DNA of 64,000 bases from Shinella sp. UYSO24 (GCA_902167985.1 CABHNZ010000005.1:1-64000); one strand, 5' to 3'. Positions 44,284-55,697 are shown, counted from the stretch's first letter. Notes: generated by a model from the sequence alone, not told the origin. Numbers and translations are program-made.

Positions 44284-44449
44284 GCGCCAGCGATTTTCTC
44301 AATGAAAAGCCACCGGAGCGGTTGCGTTCCGGTGGCTTTTTTCGTTTTGGGGTGGGGCCGGATTTACGGCTGGGCTGGGTGATAGCCGAAGAATAGTATG
44401 CCGCGAGCGCGAGACCGATCACAAGGATCGCGATCACGAATGTCGACAT
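44267..44449 (-). CDS. Possible small membrane protein
   Basis: The frame starts MSTFVIAILVIGLALAAYYS, a clear single membrane span, and continues with a basic, proline-rich tail to residue 60. The tail runs through the ridA terminator hairpin and overlaps the 3' end of ridA by 17 bases, so the annotated end is doubtful. Either the C-terminus is genuinely encoded by the hairpin or a missing base hides an earlier stop. The ribosome-binding site (GGCGG) is weak. Confidence 0.35.
   Translation of the reverse strand: MSTFVIAILVIGLALAAYYSSAITQPSRKSGPTPKRKKPPERNRSGGFSLRKSLALRWQP
44304..44342 (+). terminator. Terminator after ridA
   Basis: AAAAGCCACCGGA (about 44305-44317) pairs with TCCGGTGGCTTTT (44328-44340), followed by TTCG. 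The stem sequence is almost the same as that of the gyrA terminator at 20281. Confidence 0.85.
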
Positions 44450-44557
44450 GCCGCCAATAGCGCGGCGTTCGCTTGTTTTGTAGATTGTGCCATGCAGACC
44501 AAACGGCGGGCCCTCAGATCGGTTCCCGCCGTCCGTCGATCTTTTGACGATCGGTGA

Positions 44558-46230
44558 TCAGCTGCGTTCGCGGATCTGCGTGAGCGTGCGGGCAGGTGTG
44601 ATCGCTTCCGGATCAAGCCTGACCTCGATGATCGCCGGCTTGCCGCTTTGGCGCGCACGCAGATAGGCGGGGCCGAAATCCTCGGTTCTTTCCACCAGCT
44701 CGCCATGGCCGCCGAAGGCTTTCGCATATTCGACGAAATCCGGATTGACGAGATCGGTGCCGCTGACGCGGCCGGGATATTCGCGTTCCTGATGCATGCG
44801 GATCGTGCCATAGATGCCGTTATTGACCAGAACCGTGATGATCGGCAGGTCGTAGCGCACGGCGGTGATGAATTCCTGTCCGTGCATCATGAAGCAGCCA
44901 TCGCCGGCAAAGCAGACGACTTCGCGCTCGGGGTAAAGCTTCTTCGCGGCAACCGCTGCCGGCAGGCCGTAGCCCATTGAGCCGGAGGTCGGGGCCGACT
45001 GGGTGTTGTACTTTCTGAAGCGGTGGAAGCGGTGCAGCCATGTCGCATAATTGCCGGCACCATTGGTGAAGATCGCGTCGTCGGGGACGTTTCCTCGATC
45101 CATTCCATGATCGGCCCCATATGCACATTGCCCGGACCCGTTTCCGGCGGGGTCGACCATTTCAGATAGGCGTCGTGCATGGCGGATTTGCGCTCGGCCC
45201 AGATCGGGACGGCCGGTGGCTGAAGATCCGCCAAGGCCTCGACGAATTCCGCCGGGGCGGCGCAGATGGCGAGGTCCGGCCGGTAGAGGCGGCCGAGTTC
45301 TTCCGGGTCGGGGAAGACGTGGACGATCTTCTGCTTCGGATAGGGGATGTCGAGGAGCGTGTAGCCGGAAGAGGGCATTTCCGACATGCGGGCGCCGATG
45401 AGGATGAGGAGGTCTGCCTCCTTGACCTCTTTCGCCAGCGCCGGATTGATGCCTATGCCGACATCGCCGGCATAGGACGGATGAAGGTGATCGAAGAGCA
45501 TCTGGCGGCGGAAAGAGCAGCCGACCGGCAGCTTGAAGCGGCTGGCGAAATCCTGAAAATCCTCGACTGCCTTTTCCGTCCAGCGGGTGCCGCCGACGAT
45601 CACCATCGGGCTCTGGGCCTCGCGCAGCATGGCATCGAAGGCCTTGATCTGGCTCGGGCCGGGATGGCTTTCGACCGGCATGTAGGGAAGGGCGGCGGGA
45701 GCCTCAACCGCCTCCACCAGCATGTCTTCCGGCAGGGTCAGCACGACCGGGCCGGGGCGGCCGGAGGTTGCGACCGCAAAGGCGCGGGTGACGAATTCGG
45801 GAATGCGGCGGGCATCATCGATCTCGCCGACCCATTTGGCGAATTCGGTGAAGGCGCGGCGGTATTCGACTTCCTGAAATGCCTCGCGTTCCTTCATGTC
45901 GCGGCCGATCTGGCCGACGAAGAGGATCATCGGGATGGAATCCTGCTTGGCCACATGCAGGCCGGCCGAGGCATTGGTGGCGCCGGGGCCGCGCGTGACC
46001 ATGCAGATGCCGGGCTTGCCGGAAAGGCGGCCCCAGCTGTCTGCCATCATCGCGGCGCCGCCTTCCTGACGGCAGACGACGACATCGATGCCGCTCTCAT
46101 AGAGCGCGTCGAGCACTGCAAGATAGCTTTCGCCGGGAACGCAGGAGACCTGAGAGACGCCATTGGCCTTCAGCGCCTCGACGATCAGCTCGCCGCCGGT
46201 CTTCGTTGCTCGGGTGGTTGCCGGGTTCAT
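44558..46230 (-). CDS. Thiamine diphosphate-dependent enzyme, acetolactate synthase-like (frameshifted)
   Basis: A 557-residue ThDP enzyme of the acetolactate synthase/benzoylformate decarboxylase superfamily. The cofactor-activating glutamate is in VVVCRQEGGAAMMADSWGRL and the diphosphate/Mg motif in FAGDGCFMMHGQEFITAVRY-DLP..NN. One missing base near 45090 breaks the frame between PIMEWIEET and PDDAIFTNGAGNYATWLHRF. It is not an obvious IlvB, since no regulatory subunit follows. Its ATG overlaps the stop of a CoA-transferase gene (ATGA), so the two are translated together. A formyl- or oxalyl-CoA-type reaction is possible but unproven. Confidence 0.82.
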
Positions 46231-47417
46231 TGCTCTCTACTCCTCCTGTCGAGTGCATCCAGTTCAGCCAGAATTTCCGCCGTATGCTCGCCCACCTTTG
46301 GGCTCGGGCGGTGATAGGAAAGCGGCGTCTTCGACAGGACGATCGGCGTGCGGACGCCGGGGATCGAGGTGCCGTCGGCCGTTTCCAGATCGATGCGCAG
46401 GCCACGCGCCTTAACCTGCGGGTCTTCGAACATTTCGCCGATCGAATTGATCGGGCCGACCGGAACGGCATTCTCGCCGCAGGCGGCCAGCAGATCGGCC
46501 TTCGCCCATTTCGTCGTCTCGTTGACGAGCAGGCTGCGTAGCTCGATCCGGTGGGCGACGCGGGCCTTGTTGGTGGCGTAGCGCTCGTCGTCGGCGACCA
46601 TCTCGATGCCGAGGATGCGGCAGAAGCGGCGGAACTGGCCGTCATTGCCGACCGCCAGAATGATATGGCCATCCTGAACCGGGATGACCTCATAGGGCGA
46701 GATATTCGGATGGGCATTGCCGAGCCGCTGCGGGGCGATGCCGGAAACGAGGTAGTTCATGTTCTGGTTGGCAAGCACGGCCGACATGACGTCGAGCAGC
46801 GCCATGTCCACCTCTTGGCCTTCGCCCGTCTTCATCGCATGGATCAGCGCGGCCTGAATGGCGGTGACGGCATAGATGCCGGTGAAGATATCGGCGATGG
46901 CCACGCCCGCCTTCATCGGCTGACCATCCGGCTCGCCGGTGATCGACATGAAGCCGGACATGCCCTGCACGATGTAATCGTAACCGGCGAGATGGGCATA
47001 GGGACCATCCTGACCAAAACCGGTGATCGAGCAGTAGACGAGTTTCGGATTGAGCTTCTTCAGGCTCTCGTAGTCGAGCCCGTATTTCTTCAGGCCGCCG
47101 AGCTTGAAATTCTCGATCACCACGTCTGCGCCGGCTGCAAGCGCCGCACCGTTTCCTGACCCTCTTCCGTGCGGAAATCCACGGCGATCGAGCGCTTGCC
47201 GCGATTGGTGGAGTGGTAATAGGCGGCCGAGAGGTTTTCGCCATCGACACCCTCGACGAAGGGCGGTCCCCAGGCACGGGTATCATCGCCGCCTCGGGGT
47301 TTTCCACCTTGATGACGTCGGCGCCCATATCGGCCAGCATCTGGCCCGCCCAGGGGCCGGCAAGCACGCGGGCAAGCTCTATGACGCGGACGCTGAGAGA
47401 GGCGGTTTCTGGTTCAT
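46227..47417 (-). CDS. CaiB/BaiF family acyl-CoA transferase (three frameshifts)
   Basis: A class III CoA-transferase of about 397 residues. The start at 47417 (MNQKPPLS) leads, after a missing base near 47395, into VRVIELARVLAGPWAGQMLA and DMGADVIKVENPE. Further missing bases near 47290 and 47115 precede VIENFKLGGLKKYGLDYESL, where the rest is open. The catalytic aspartate of the family is in EVDMALLDVMSAVLANQN (VDMALLD). It is coupled by ATGA overlap to a ThDP-dependent enzyme. Candidate donors and acceptors include succinyl-, formyl- and carnitinyl-CoA; sequence alone does not decide. Confidence 0.82.
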
Positions 47418-47577
47418 TGAGGTTTCGTCTGGCTGGGGCATCTCGACCGATCACGCAATAGGATTGCCGGGCGGATGGGGGCGGTTGGCTCCCCCCACCA
47501 ACTGGCTTCTCTATAGCGGTTTGCGAGGAAGGACGCACTTGACGAAATGTCATGAGATCATTCCGCCGGTGTTGCCC

Positions 47578-48507
47578 TTAGAGGCGCGCTGCTGCGACCC
47601 GGCTTGCCCAGGCCGCGAATTCCTCGGTCGCCTGATCGCGGATGGTGTCGTTCAGTGTCTCGTGGCGGATGCCGGGCCAGATCCTCGTCGTGACATTCGT
47701 CAAACCTGCGCTGCGGGCACGCTCGGCAAGCCAGGTGATGGCCCGGCCCTTGTCTGTCGCCGGGTCTTCCGCGCCGCCGACGAGGTGGAGGGGAAGGTCG
47801 GCCGGCAGGCGCGAGAGCAGAGACGGCGCTCGGAATGTCAGTTCGAAAATATCGAGCCAGAGCGAGACGCTGGCATCGAAGCCGCAGAGCGGATCGGCGA
47901 TGTAGCGATCGACTTCGGCGGCGTCATTGCTCAGCCAGTCGAAGAGCGTGCGGTGGCCGGGGATGGAGCGGCCCCAGGCCTCGAAAGTGAGGCGCGGCAG
48001 AAGCTGGCTCGGCACGTCCGACCCTTTCAAGGCGCGTTCCGCCAGAAGCAGGGCCTGTGCGGCGCGGCCGGCCAAGCCGGGATGAAAGTTGGAGTTCCAG
48101 ATGGCGACGCCGGCAAAGGCTTGTCGGTGCGAGACGGCTGCATTCAGCGCGATCAATCCACCCATGGAATGACCAAGCAGAATGACGGGCAGGCCGGGGT
48201 GGCGCGACAGGGTTTCCGCATGCACGGCCATCAGGTCATGGACGACGATGCGGGCGCCGCCACGCCTCGCGAAACGGCCGAGCGGTGCGTCGGGCGCCGT
48301 CGTCTCGCCATGGCCGCGGTGATCGAAGGCATAGACCTCGAAGCCATGCCCGGCCATTGCCACGGCGAAGCGTTCGTAGCGGCGAGAATGTTCCGCAAGG
48401 CCGTGGGAGATGAGGAGAATGGCGCGTGCCGGCGATGTCGCCGATTGGTGATGAAGGGCAATCGTCGCGCCGGACGGTGTGGCGATGTGGTCTGTTTCTT
48501 GAAACAT
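47578..48507 (-). CDS. Alpha/beta hydrolase, monoacylglycerol lipase-like
   Basis: A 309-residue hydrolase of the serine aminopeptidase S33 fold. The nucleophile elbow is GHSMGG in VILLGHSMGGLIALNAAV (around residue 115), the oxyanion/strand motif ILLISHGLAEHSRRYERFA and the DHRGHGET loop are typical of lysophospholipases. The acid is likely in GAEDPATDKG and the histidine in WPGIRHETLN. No signal peptide, so cytosolic. The frame is intact. It is not obviously linked to its neighbours. Confidence 0.88.
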   Translation of the reverse strand: MFQETDHIATPSGATIALHHQSATSPARAILLISHGLAEHSRRYERFAVAMAGHGFEVYAFDHRGHGETTAPDAPLGRFARRGGARIVVHDLMAVHAETLSRHPGLPVILLGHSMGGLIALNAAVSHRQAFAGVAIWNSNFHPGLAGRAAQALLLAERALKGSDVPSQLLPRLTFEAWGRSIPGHRTLFDWLSNDAAEVDRYIADPLCGFDASVSLWLDIFELTFRAPSLLSRLPADLPLHLVGGAEDPATDKGRAITWLAERARSAGLTNVTTRIWPGIRHETLNDTIRDQATEEFAAWASRVAAARL

Positions 48508-48847
48508 GTCTTCTCCCCGAATGGCTCCCGAACGGCCTCCAACAGCCTCTTATGGCGCGCCCGCCGTTCACCGGGGCTTTTGCCCCCTTGTTCTTTCGGC
48601 CGATCTTTCGCAGACTGGGGCGGCTGGTGCAATGACCATGCGGATCGGCGACCATGCGGATCGGCAGCAGGCCGGTTTTCGGCCGGGGCAGGCCGGTTGG
48701 CGGTTCGTGCTTTCACAATTGGAGATTATCTTGGAAACGTCGGTCGGTCGGTGTGAAAGCTGCGGCTTTCGGCGCGCGATCCGTTGCCCCGGAGCCTCTC
48801 TTCGCCTACATAGCGCCCAAACACTCTTTCCCGGAGCTCATTAATCC
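48508..48847. other. Intergenic region with a short tandem repeat
   Basis: A perfect 16-base tandem repeat (GACCATGCGGATCGGC, copies at 48634-48649 and 48650-48665) and a repeated GCAGGCCGGTT (48667 and 48688) lie in this 340-base divergent region. No gene is convincing. The ettA promoter must lie here. Confidence 0.4.
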
Positions 48848-50497
<1,650 letters not shown>

Positions 50498-50561
50498 GCG
50501 GATCGGGCCCGGCTTGCCGGGCTCATGCCGCCCTTACGGTGCGGCAGAAAGATATGACCAA

Positions 50562-50597
50562 ATGAAAACGGCGCCGATGCTTTCGGCGCCGTTTTCA
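50562..50597 (+). terminator. Terminator after ettA
   Basis: GAAAACGGCGCCGA (50565-50578) pairs with TCGGCGCCGTTTTC (50583-50596) around a short loop and ends in TTTT. It lies about 65 bases after the ettA stop. Confidence 0.85.
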
Positions 50598-50685
50598 TTT
50601 CTGGTGAAAGCAGGTTTCATTCTAATTTACTAAGTTTTTAATTACTTACGGTAATTGTACCGACCAGTTAAAATCTGGGGGTCCA

Positions 50686-53077
50686 ATGTTCTCCATCCGC
50701 AATATCCTCGTCGCGGCCTTTCTCGTCTTCAGCCTTGCTCTGGCTGGTGTCGTCGGGCAGTCGACGATTTCCGCTTATTCGCGCTACCAGTCCTACCAGG
50801 ATGTCGCCAGACTGGCGCAGGTGGACAAGGCGCTGTTCAACGCGCTTCTCAATTTCCGCAGCGAGCGCGGCGACAGCGCGACGGCGCTGACCCTCAGCAA
50901 GTCGGCCGGCGCGTCTTCCTATTCCAGCGTCAAGGCTTCGCGAGCCAAGGTCGATGCCGCCATGGCCGCAGGCCTGACGGTTGCGGGCGATCTCTCCGGT
51001 GCCAAGGTGCAGGCCGCGATTGCTTCGATCAAATCGACCTATGAGCGCCTGTTGGCGCAGCGCCAGATCATCGACCAGCAGATGGCGCTTGAGCTGGAAG
51101 CCCGCGAAAAGGGGCAGGACAAGGCGATCCTCGATCTCGGCAGCGAGTTCATCAATGTGCTGGAAGGCGGATCGATCGCCGTCGAGGGTGAGATCCGCAC
51201 GCTGGATCCGACCATGGTCGCGCTCATCCAGATCCGTTCCTATGCCTGGGCTGCCCGTTCGCTGGGCGGCACGGCGACGATCTCGCTCAATGCGGCCATC
51301 GCTGCAGGTCGTCCGCTGAGCGGCGCCGAAGCGGCGGCTGTTGCCAGCAATGACAGCGCATCGGGCTTTGCCTGGAATGCGGTCAAGGTTCTGGTCGATC
51401 ATCCGGCGACGCCGGATGTGCTGCGCAGCGGTTTCGACACGGCCAACCAGAGCTATTTTTCCGGTGATTTCGCCCAGTGGCGCAAGGATATCGTCGGTCA
51501 GCTGAAGGACGGCCAGCCGGCCAAGGTCGGTATCGACGAATGGCGCACCAAGGTAACGGCCGCTCTCGGTTCGCTGGCAGCGGTTGCCTCCTCGGCCATG
51601 GACCAGCTGGAAGCGGCCTCGCTTGCTGCGGTCTCCGGCGCGGCCTACACGCTGATGATCGATGTCATCGCCTTCCTCGCTGTCGCCCTGCTTGCGATCG
51701 GCGGCATGGCTGTCGTCATCCGTCGCGTCGTGCGGCCGCTCTCGCGGATTACTGAATGCATGGGCGCGCTTGCTGCCGGCGACCTGACGGTCACGGTGCC
51801 GGCGCCCGCCGCAAGGACGAGATCGGTGCGATTGCGCAGTCGGTCGAGGTGTTCCGTGAGGCGGCGATCCGCAATCGCGAACTTGAAGCGAATGCCGAGA
51901 GCAACCGCATTGCGGCCGAGCGTGATCGTGTCGAGCTGCAGCGCCGCGCCGAGGAAGAGGCTGAAGCCCGTCTCAACCAGGCGACGGGTTCGCTTGCGGC
52001 AGGTCTTCGCCGTCTTTCTGCCGGCGACATGCTTTGCGAGATCCACCAGCCCTTCGCGACGCAGTTCGAGCCGCTGCGTCACGACTTCAACACGTCCGTT
52101 GCGCAGCTGCGCGATGCACTGGTCGGCGTCGGTCATTCGGTGACGACCGTATCCTCCGGCTCGAAGGAGATCTCGGACGCTTCGGACAATCTGGCCAAGC
52201 GCACCGAACAGCAGGCGGCTTCTCTGGAAGAGACCGCCGCAGCGCTAGAAGAGATCACCGCCAATGTCACCGCCACCTCGCGGCGCACGTCCGAAGCGCG
52301 TGATGTGGTGCGCGATGCCAGTGCCCGTGCCGATCACTCCGGTCAGGTCGTGCGCAATGCCGTGACCGCGATGCAGAAGATCGAGGATTCGTCCCGCCAG
52401 ATCAGCCAGATCATCGGCGTGATCGACGAGATCGCCTTCCAGACCAACCTGCTTGCGCTGAATGCCGGTGTCGAAGCCGCGCGTGCCGGCGAGGCGGGCA
52501 AGGGCTTTGCGGTCGTCGCTCAGGAAGTGCGTGAGCTTGCGCAGCGTTCGGCCAATGCTGCCAAGGAGATCAAGGGTCTGATCACCAATCGGCCGCGCGC
52601 GTCGGCGAAGGCGTGCGCCTCGTCAGCGACACGGGCGAGGGGCTCGGCCAGATCCAGCAGCTGGTTCTGACCGTCAATGCGCATATGGATGCAATCGCGA
52701 CTGCCGCACAGGAACAGTCGGTCGGGCTTGGCGAGGTCAATACCGCCGTCAACCACATGGACCAGGCGACCCAGCAGAATGCCGCGATGGTGGAAGAGAT
52801 GAGTGCGGCCGGTGCCGGTCTTGCTCAGGAAAGCCAGAAGCTTTCCGATCTTCTGGCGCATTTCCAGCTGGGCCAGCAGGGTGGCCATCAGAGTGCACAA
52901 GGTGCCGGCGAGCTGCGGGGCATGGGCGTGCGGATGCGCGCCCCGTCGCGTGCGCCCGAGCAGGCCTGGCAGCGTCAGGCTTCCGCTCCTGCCCAGCAGG
53001 CAAGGGTAGCTGCGCCGCGGCGCGCTGCGAGCGGTGGAACTGCCGCCAGCGGCGGGCAGGACTGGGAAGAGTGCTGA
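50686..53077 (+). CDS. Methyl-accepting chemotaxis protein (two frameshifts)
   Basis: A chemoreceptor of about 797 residues. It starts with a membrane anchor ([20 protein letters not shown]), then a long periplasmic sensing domain (about residues 35-320) of helical-bundle type, a second span ([20 protein letters not shown]), a HAMP domain ([20 protein letters not shown]) and the signalling domain with the hairpin tip [20 protein letters not shown]. Missing bases near 51806 and 52590 break the frame. It ends Q-D-W-E-E-C, close to the CheR-tethering pentapeptide xWxxF but with cysteine in the last place. The ligand is unknown. Confidence 0.9.
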
Positions 53078-53110
53078 GCATCCCGCCGCGAAACCGGTGC
53101 ATGACTGAAA

Positions 53111-53147
53111 TAAAAAGGGAGGCAGCGCCGCGCTGTCTCCCTTTTTC
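53111..53147 (+). terminator. Terminator after the chemoreceptor gene
   Basis: AAAAAGGGAG and CAGCG pair with CGCTG and CTCCCTTTTT across the stem (53112-53147), with one mismatch, and a T-run follows. Confidence 0.8.
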
Positions 53148-53200
53148 TGTTGGAGAGCATGCGGAAGGCGGCCGGGCCACTTGCATCCGTGGCCTGGATC

Positions 53201-53222
53201 ACATAAAGATATCTTTATATGT
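53201..53222 (+). promoter_or_regulatory. Palindromic operator before the ArsR-methyltransferase gene
   Basis: A perfect 16-base palindrome (ATAAAGATATCTTTAT, 53203-53218) with near-symmetrical ACA/TGT flanks lies just before the regulator gene. ArsR-family regulators bind such short AT-rich inverted repeats, and the location predicts autoregulation. A motif of this kind is described for SahR/SamR regulators of the methionine cycle, as far as I recall. Confidence 0.7.
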
Positions 53223-53228
53223 TGATCG

Positions 53229-54218
53229 ATGAAGGATGACTCGGTGGGATTGGCTCTGGATACGTTGGTGGATGTGTTGAAGACGGCGGGAGAGCCTACC
53301 CGTTTCCGTCTTCTGGCGCTTCTGGCTGCCGGCGATCTGACCGTCACCGATCTTACAGACATTCTCGGCCAATCGCAGCCCCGTATTTCGCGGCACCTGA
53401 AGCTCTTGGCCGAAGAGAACCTGATCGAGCGCTATCAGGAAGGCGCATGGGCCTATTTCCGGCTGCGGCAGGAAGGGCTGGCGCCGACCGTCGTCAGGAC
53501 GCTTCTCGCATCGGTCTCGGGCGAGGATCCGGTTCTCCTGCGTGACGGAGAGCGGCTTGCTGCCGTCAAGCGGCAGAGGGCGGAGCGGGCGCAATCCTAT
53601 TTCAGCCGCAACGCTTCCGGTTGGGATGAGCTTCGCCGCCTGCATGCCAGCGACGATACGGTGGAAGCGGCGCTGTTGAAGCTTGTCGGCACCACACCGA
53701 TCGATTCCATGCTGGATCTCGGCACGGGCACCGGCTGGATGCTGCAATTGCTGTCGCCGCTCTATCGCCGGGCGACCGGCGTCGACCAGAGCCGCGACAT
53801 GCTGACGGTGGCGCGTGCCAATCTCGACAAGGCCGGGATCACCAAGGCATCGGTGCGCCATGCCGACATTCTCAACCTGCCGCTCGAGGGCCAGGATTTC
53901 GATTTCGTCACCGTGCATCAGGTTCTGCACTTCCTCGATCAGCCGGATCTGGCGATTGCGGAGGCGGCGCGGGTGCTGCGGCCGGGCGGGCGTCTTGTGA
54001 TCGTCGATTTCGCGCCGCACAGTCTTGAACATCTGCGGGACGACCATGCGCATGTGCGCCTCGGCTTCTCGCACCAGCTGATGGCCGAATGGCTGACCAA
54101 GGCCGGGCTTGACGTGGAGCAGGCAATCGATCTTGCGCCGGGCAAGGAGGGCGCGCTGACCGTCACCGTCTGGCTTGCCCGCGACCGCCGCATGCTGATG
54201 GCGGGTAACGCAGCCTAA
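53229..54218 (+). CDS. ArsR-family regulator fused to a SAM-dependent methyltransferase domain
   Basis: A 329-residue two-domain protein. Residues 1-90 are a winged-helix ArsR domain ([20 protein letters not shown], then ILGQSQPRISRHLKLLAEEN) without the usual metal-binding cysteines. Residues 150-300 are a class I methyltransferase fold with the SAM-binding loop DLGTGTGWMLQLL and ATGVDQSRDML. This architecture fits regulators that sense S-adenosylmethionine or its homocysteine product. The next gene is metF. The ATG at 53229 has no good ribosome-binding site; a GTG at 53244 has AGGA seven bases before it and may be the real start. Confidence 0.88.
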   Translation: MKDDSVGLALDTLVDVLKTAGEPTRFRLLALLAAGDLTVTDLTDILGQSQPRISRHLKLLAEENLIERYQEGAWAYFRLRQEGLAPTVVRTLLASVSGEDPVLLRDGERLAAVKRQRAERAQSYFSRNASGWDELRRLHASDDTVEAALLKLVGTTPIDSMLDLGTGTGWMLQLLSPLYRRATGVDQSRDMLTVARANLDKAGITKASVRHADILNLPLEGQDFDFVTVHQVLHFLDQPDLAIAEAARVLRPGGRLVIVDFAPHSLEHLRDDHAHVRLGFSHQLMAEWLTKAGLDVEQAIDLAPGKEGALTVTVWLARDRRMLMAGNAA

Positions 54219-54326
54219 TTCACAGACGCCGACCCACGCGCAATACCCATCGCGTAATACTCATAACGCCTCGATGTCATGACCCAGAATAATCAGGCAC
54301 AGAATAGACAGGTCCAGGAGCATATA

Positions 54327-55220
54327 ATGGAAACCACACCAGCCGCCGGGAAAGAATTCGGCCTGTCCTACGAATTCTTCCCGCCGAAGTCCGAGGAGAT
54401 GGATGCGCAGCTCTGGCAGACGGTCGAGCAGCTCTCGGTCTTCCAGCCGGACTTCGTCTCCGTGACCTATGGTGCCGGCGGCTCGACCAAGGCGCCGACG
54501 CTGGCAACCGTCGGCCGGATGATCTCCGACGCGCGCCTTTCTACCGCCTCGCATCTGACCTGCGTCGATGCTTCGCGCGAAGAGGTGAAGGCCGTTGTGG
54601 AAGAGCTGCGGGCGGCCGGCGTGCGCCGCATCGTGGCGCTGCGCGGTGATCCGGCAGCCGGGATCGGTGCCGAATACACGCCGCATCCGGACGGGTTTTC
54701 CGATACGGCACAGCTGGTCGAGATGCTGCTTGCCTATGGCGACTTCGATGTTTCGGTTTCCGCCTATCCGGAAAAGCACCCGGAAAGCCGGGATATCTTC
54801 GCCGATATCGATACGCTGAAGCGCAAGGCGGATGCCGGCGCGACGCGCGCGCTCACCCAGTTCTTCTTCGATAACGACGTGTTCGAGACCTATCTCGAAA
54901 AGGTGCGTGCGGCCGGCATCACCATCCCGGTCGTGCCGGGCATCATGCCGATCCAGAACCTGACGCAGTTGAAGCGCTTCGCAGGCCGTTGCGGCTCGAC
55001 TGTGCCGTCCTTCCTCGATGCCCGTTTTGAAGGCTATGACGACAAGCCGGAAGAGCGCGCCGAGGTGGCGGCGGATGTGGCTGCCGAACAGATCGAGGAT
55101 CTGATGCGCCGTGGCCTCGACGACTTCCATCTCTACACGATGAACCGCGCGCCGCTTGTCACGGCGGTGCTGGAGCGGCTCGGCCGCAAGCCGGTGCGCA
55201 AGGTCGGGGCTGCTGCCTGA
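54327..55220 (+). CDS. metF: Methylenetetrahydrofolate reductase
   Basis: A flavoenzyme that makes 5-methyltetrahydrofolate for methionine synthesis. The start at 54327 follows AGGAG with seven bases between; an in-frame ATG at 54279 would add 16 unlikely residues. Family motifs are LSYEFFPPKSEEMDAQLW, VTYGAGGST, HLTCVDASREEV, ILAL-type RRIVALRGDPA, ALTQFFFDND and VPGIMPIQNL. The catalytic glutamate is in the YEFFPPK segment. Length 297 residues. It lies 108 bases after the SAM-sensing type regulator and probably in the same transcript. Confidence 0.95.
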   Translation: METTPAAGKEFGLSYEFFPPKSEEMDAQLWQTVEQLSVFQPDFVSVTYGAGGSTKAPTLATVGRMISDARLSTASHLTCVDASREEVKAVVEELRAAGVRRIVALRGDPAAGIGAEYTPHPDGFSDTAQLVEMLLAYGDFDVSVSAYPEKHPESRDIFADIDTLKRKADAGATRALTQFFFDNDVFETYLEKVRAAGITIPVVPGIMPIQNLTQLKRFAGRCGSTVPSFLDARFEGYDDKPEERAEVAADVAAEQIEDLMRRGLDDFHLYTMNRAPLVTAVLERLGRKPVRKVGAAA

Positions 55221-55255
55221 GGGCAGTCCTGATTGCGCAAGGCCCTAGAACTGGA

Positions 55256-55287
55256 AAAGCCCATGTTCCGTCTGGAACATGGGCTTT
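55256..55287 (+). terminator. Terminator after metF
   Basis: A perfect 14-base stem (AAAGCCCATGTTCC at 55256-55269, complement at 55274-55287) with a GTCT loop. The trailing T-run is only three bases, but the long stem makes termination likely. Confidence 0.75.
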
Positions 55288-55385
55288 ATAGTTTGGAGCG
55301 AAATTCGCTCCGCTTTGGCAAGTGACTGTATCAAACGGTCATGGATGCAAGATCAGACCTCTTGAAGGTTGGTGCATTTCGCAAC

Positions 55386-55463
55386 TCAGATGAAGAGCAT
55401 CGAAGCGACGAAAACGAATGCTGCACCGACGACGAGGACATTGAGATTGTAGGTACGTCCCAT
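55386..55463 (-). CDS. Tiny membrane protein, 25 aa
   Basis: The minus-strand ATG at 55463 follows the near-perfect ribosome-binding site AAGGAGG with five bases between. The product starts MGRTYNLNVLVVGAAFVFVA and ends SMLFI: a short basic N-terminus and one hydrophobic span reaching the C-terminus. Very short proteins of the same type (Y-N-x-N-V-L-x-V-G-A-A-F) occur in rhizobia as far as I recall, without known function. It stands alone between metF and the EamA transporter. The ribosome-binding site is among the best in the window. Confidence 0.6.
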   Translation of the reverse strand: MGRTYNLNVLVVGAAFVFVASMLFI

Positions 55464-55697
55464 GTTTGCCTCCTTGCGTTGACCGTTAGAGTTTATGTCT
55501 GATTTGTGGCCTTTGGAAAGCGAATTCGTTGCTGCGCTGCGGTTCCAACTGCTGTCAAATTGTCGCGGAAGTTCTCTATCCTGTTGAAAACAGGTGAATT
55601 TTAGCGTCGTAACGACGCGTTTCAGATTGTTAAATTCTCGTGATCCGGCGTTAAACTCGATGAATCGAGAGGGTAAACGAGGCCTTTCCGGCCGTGG

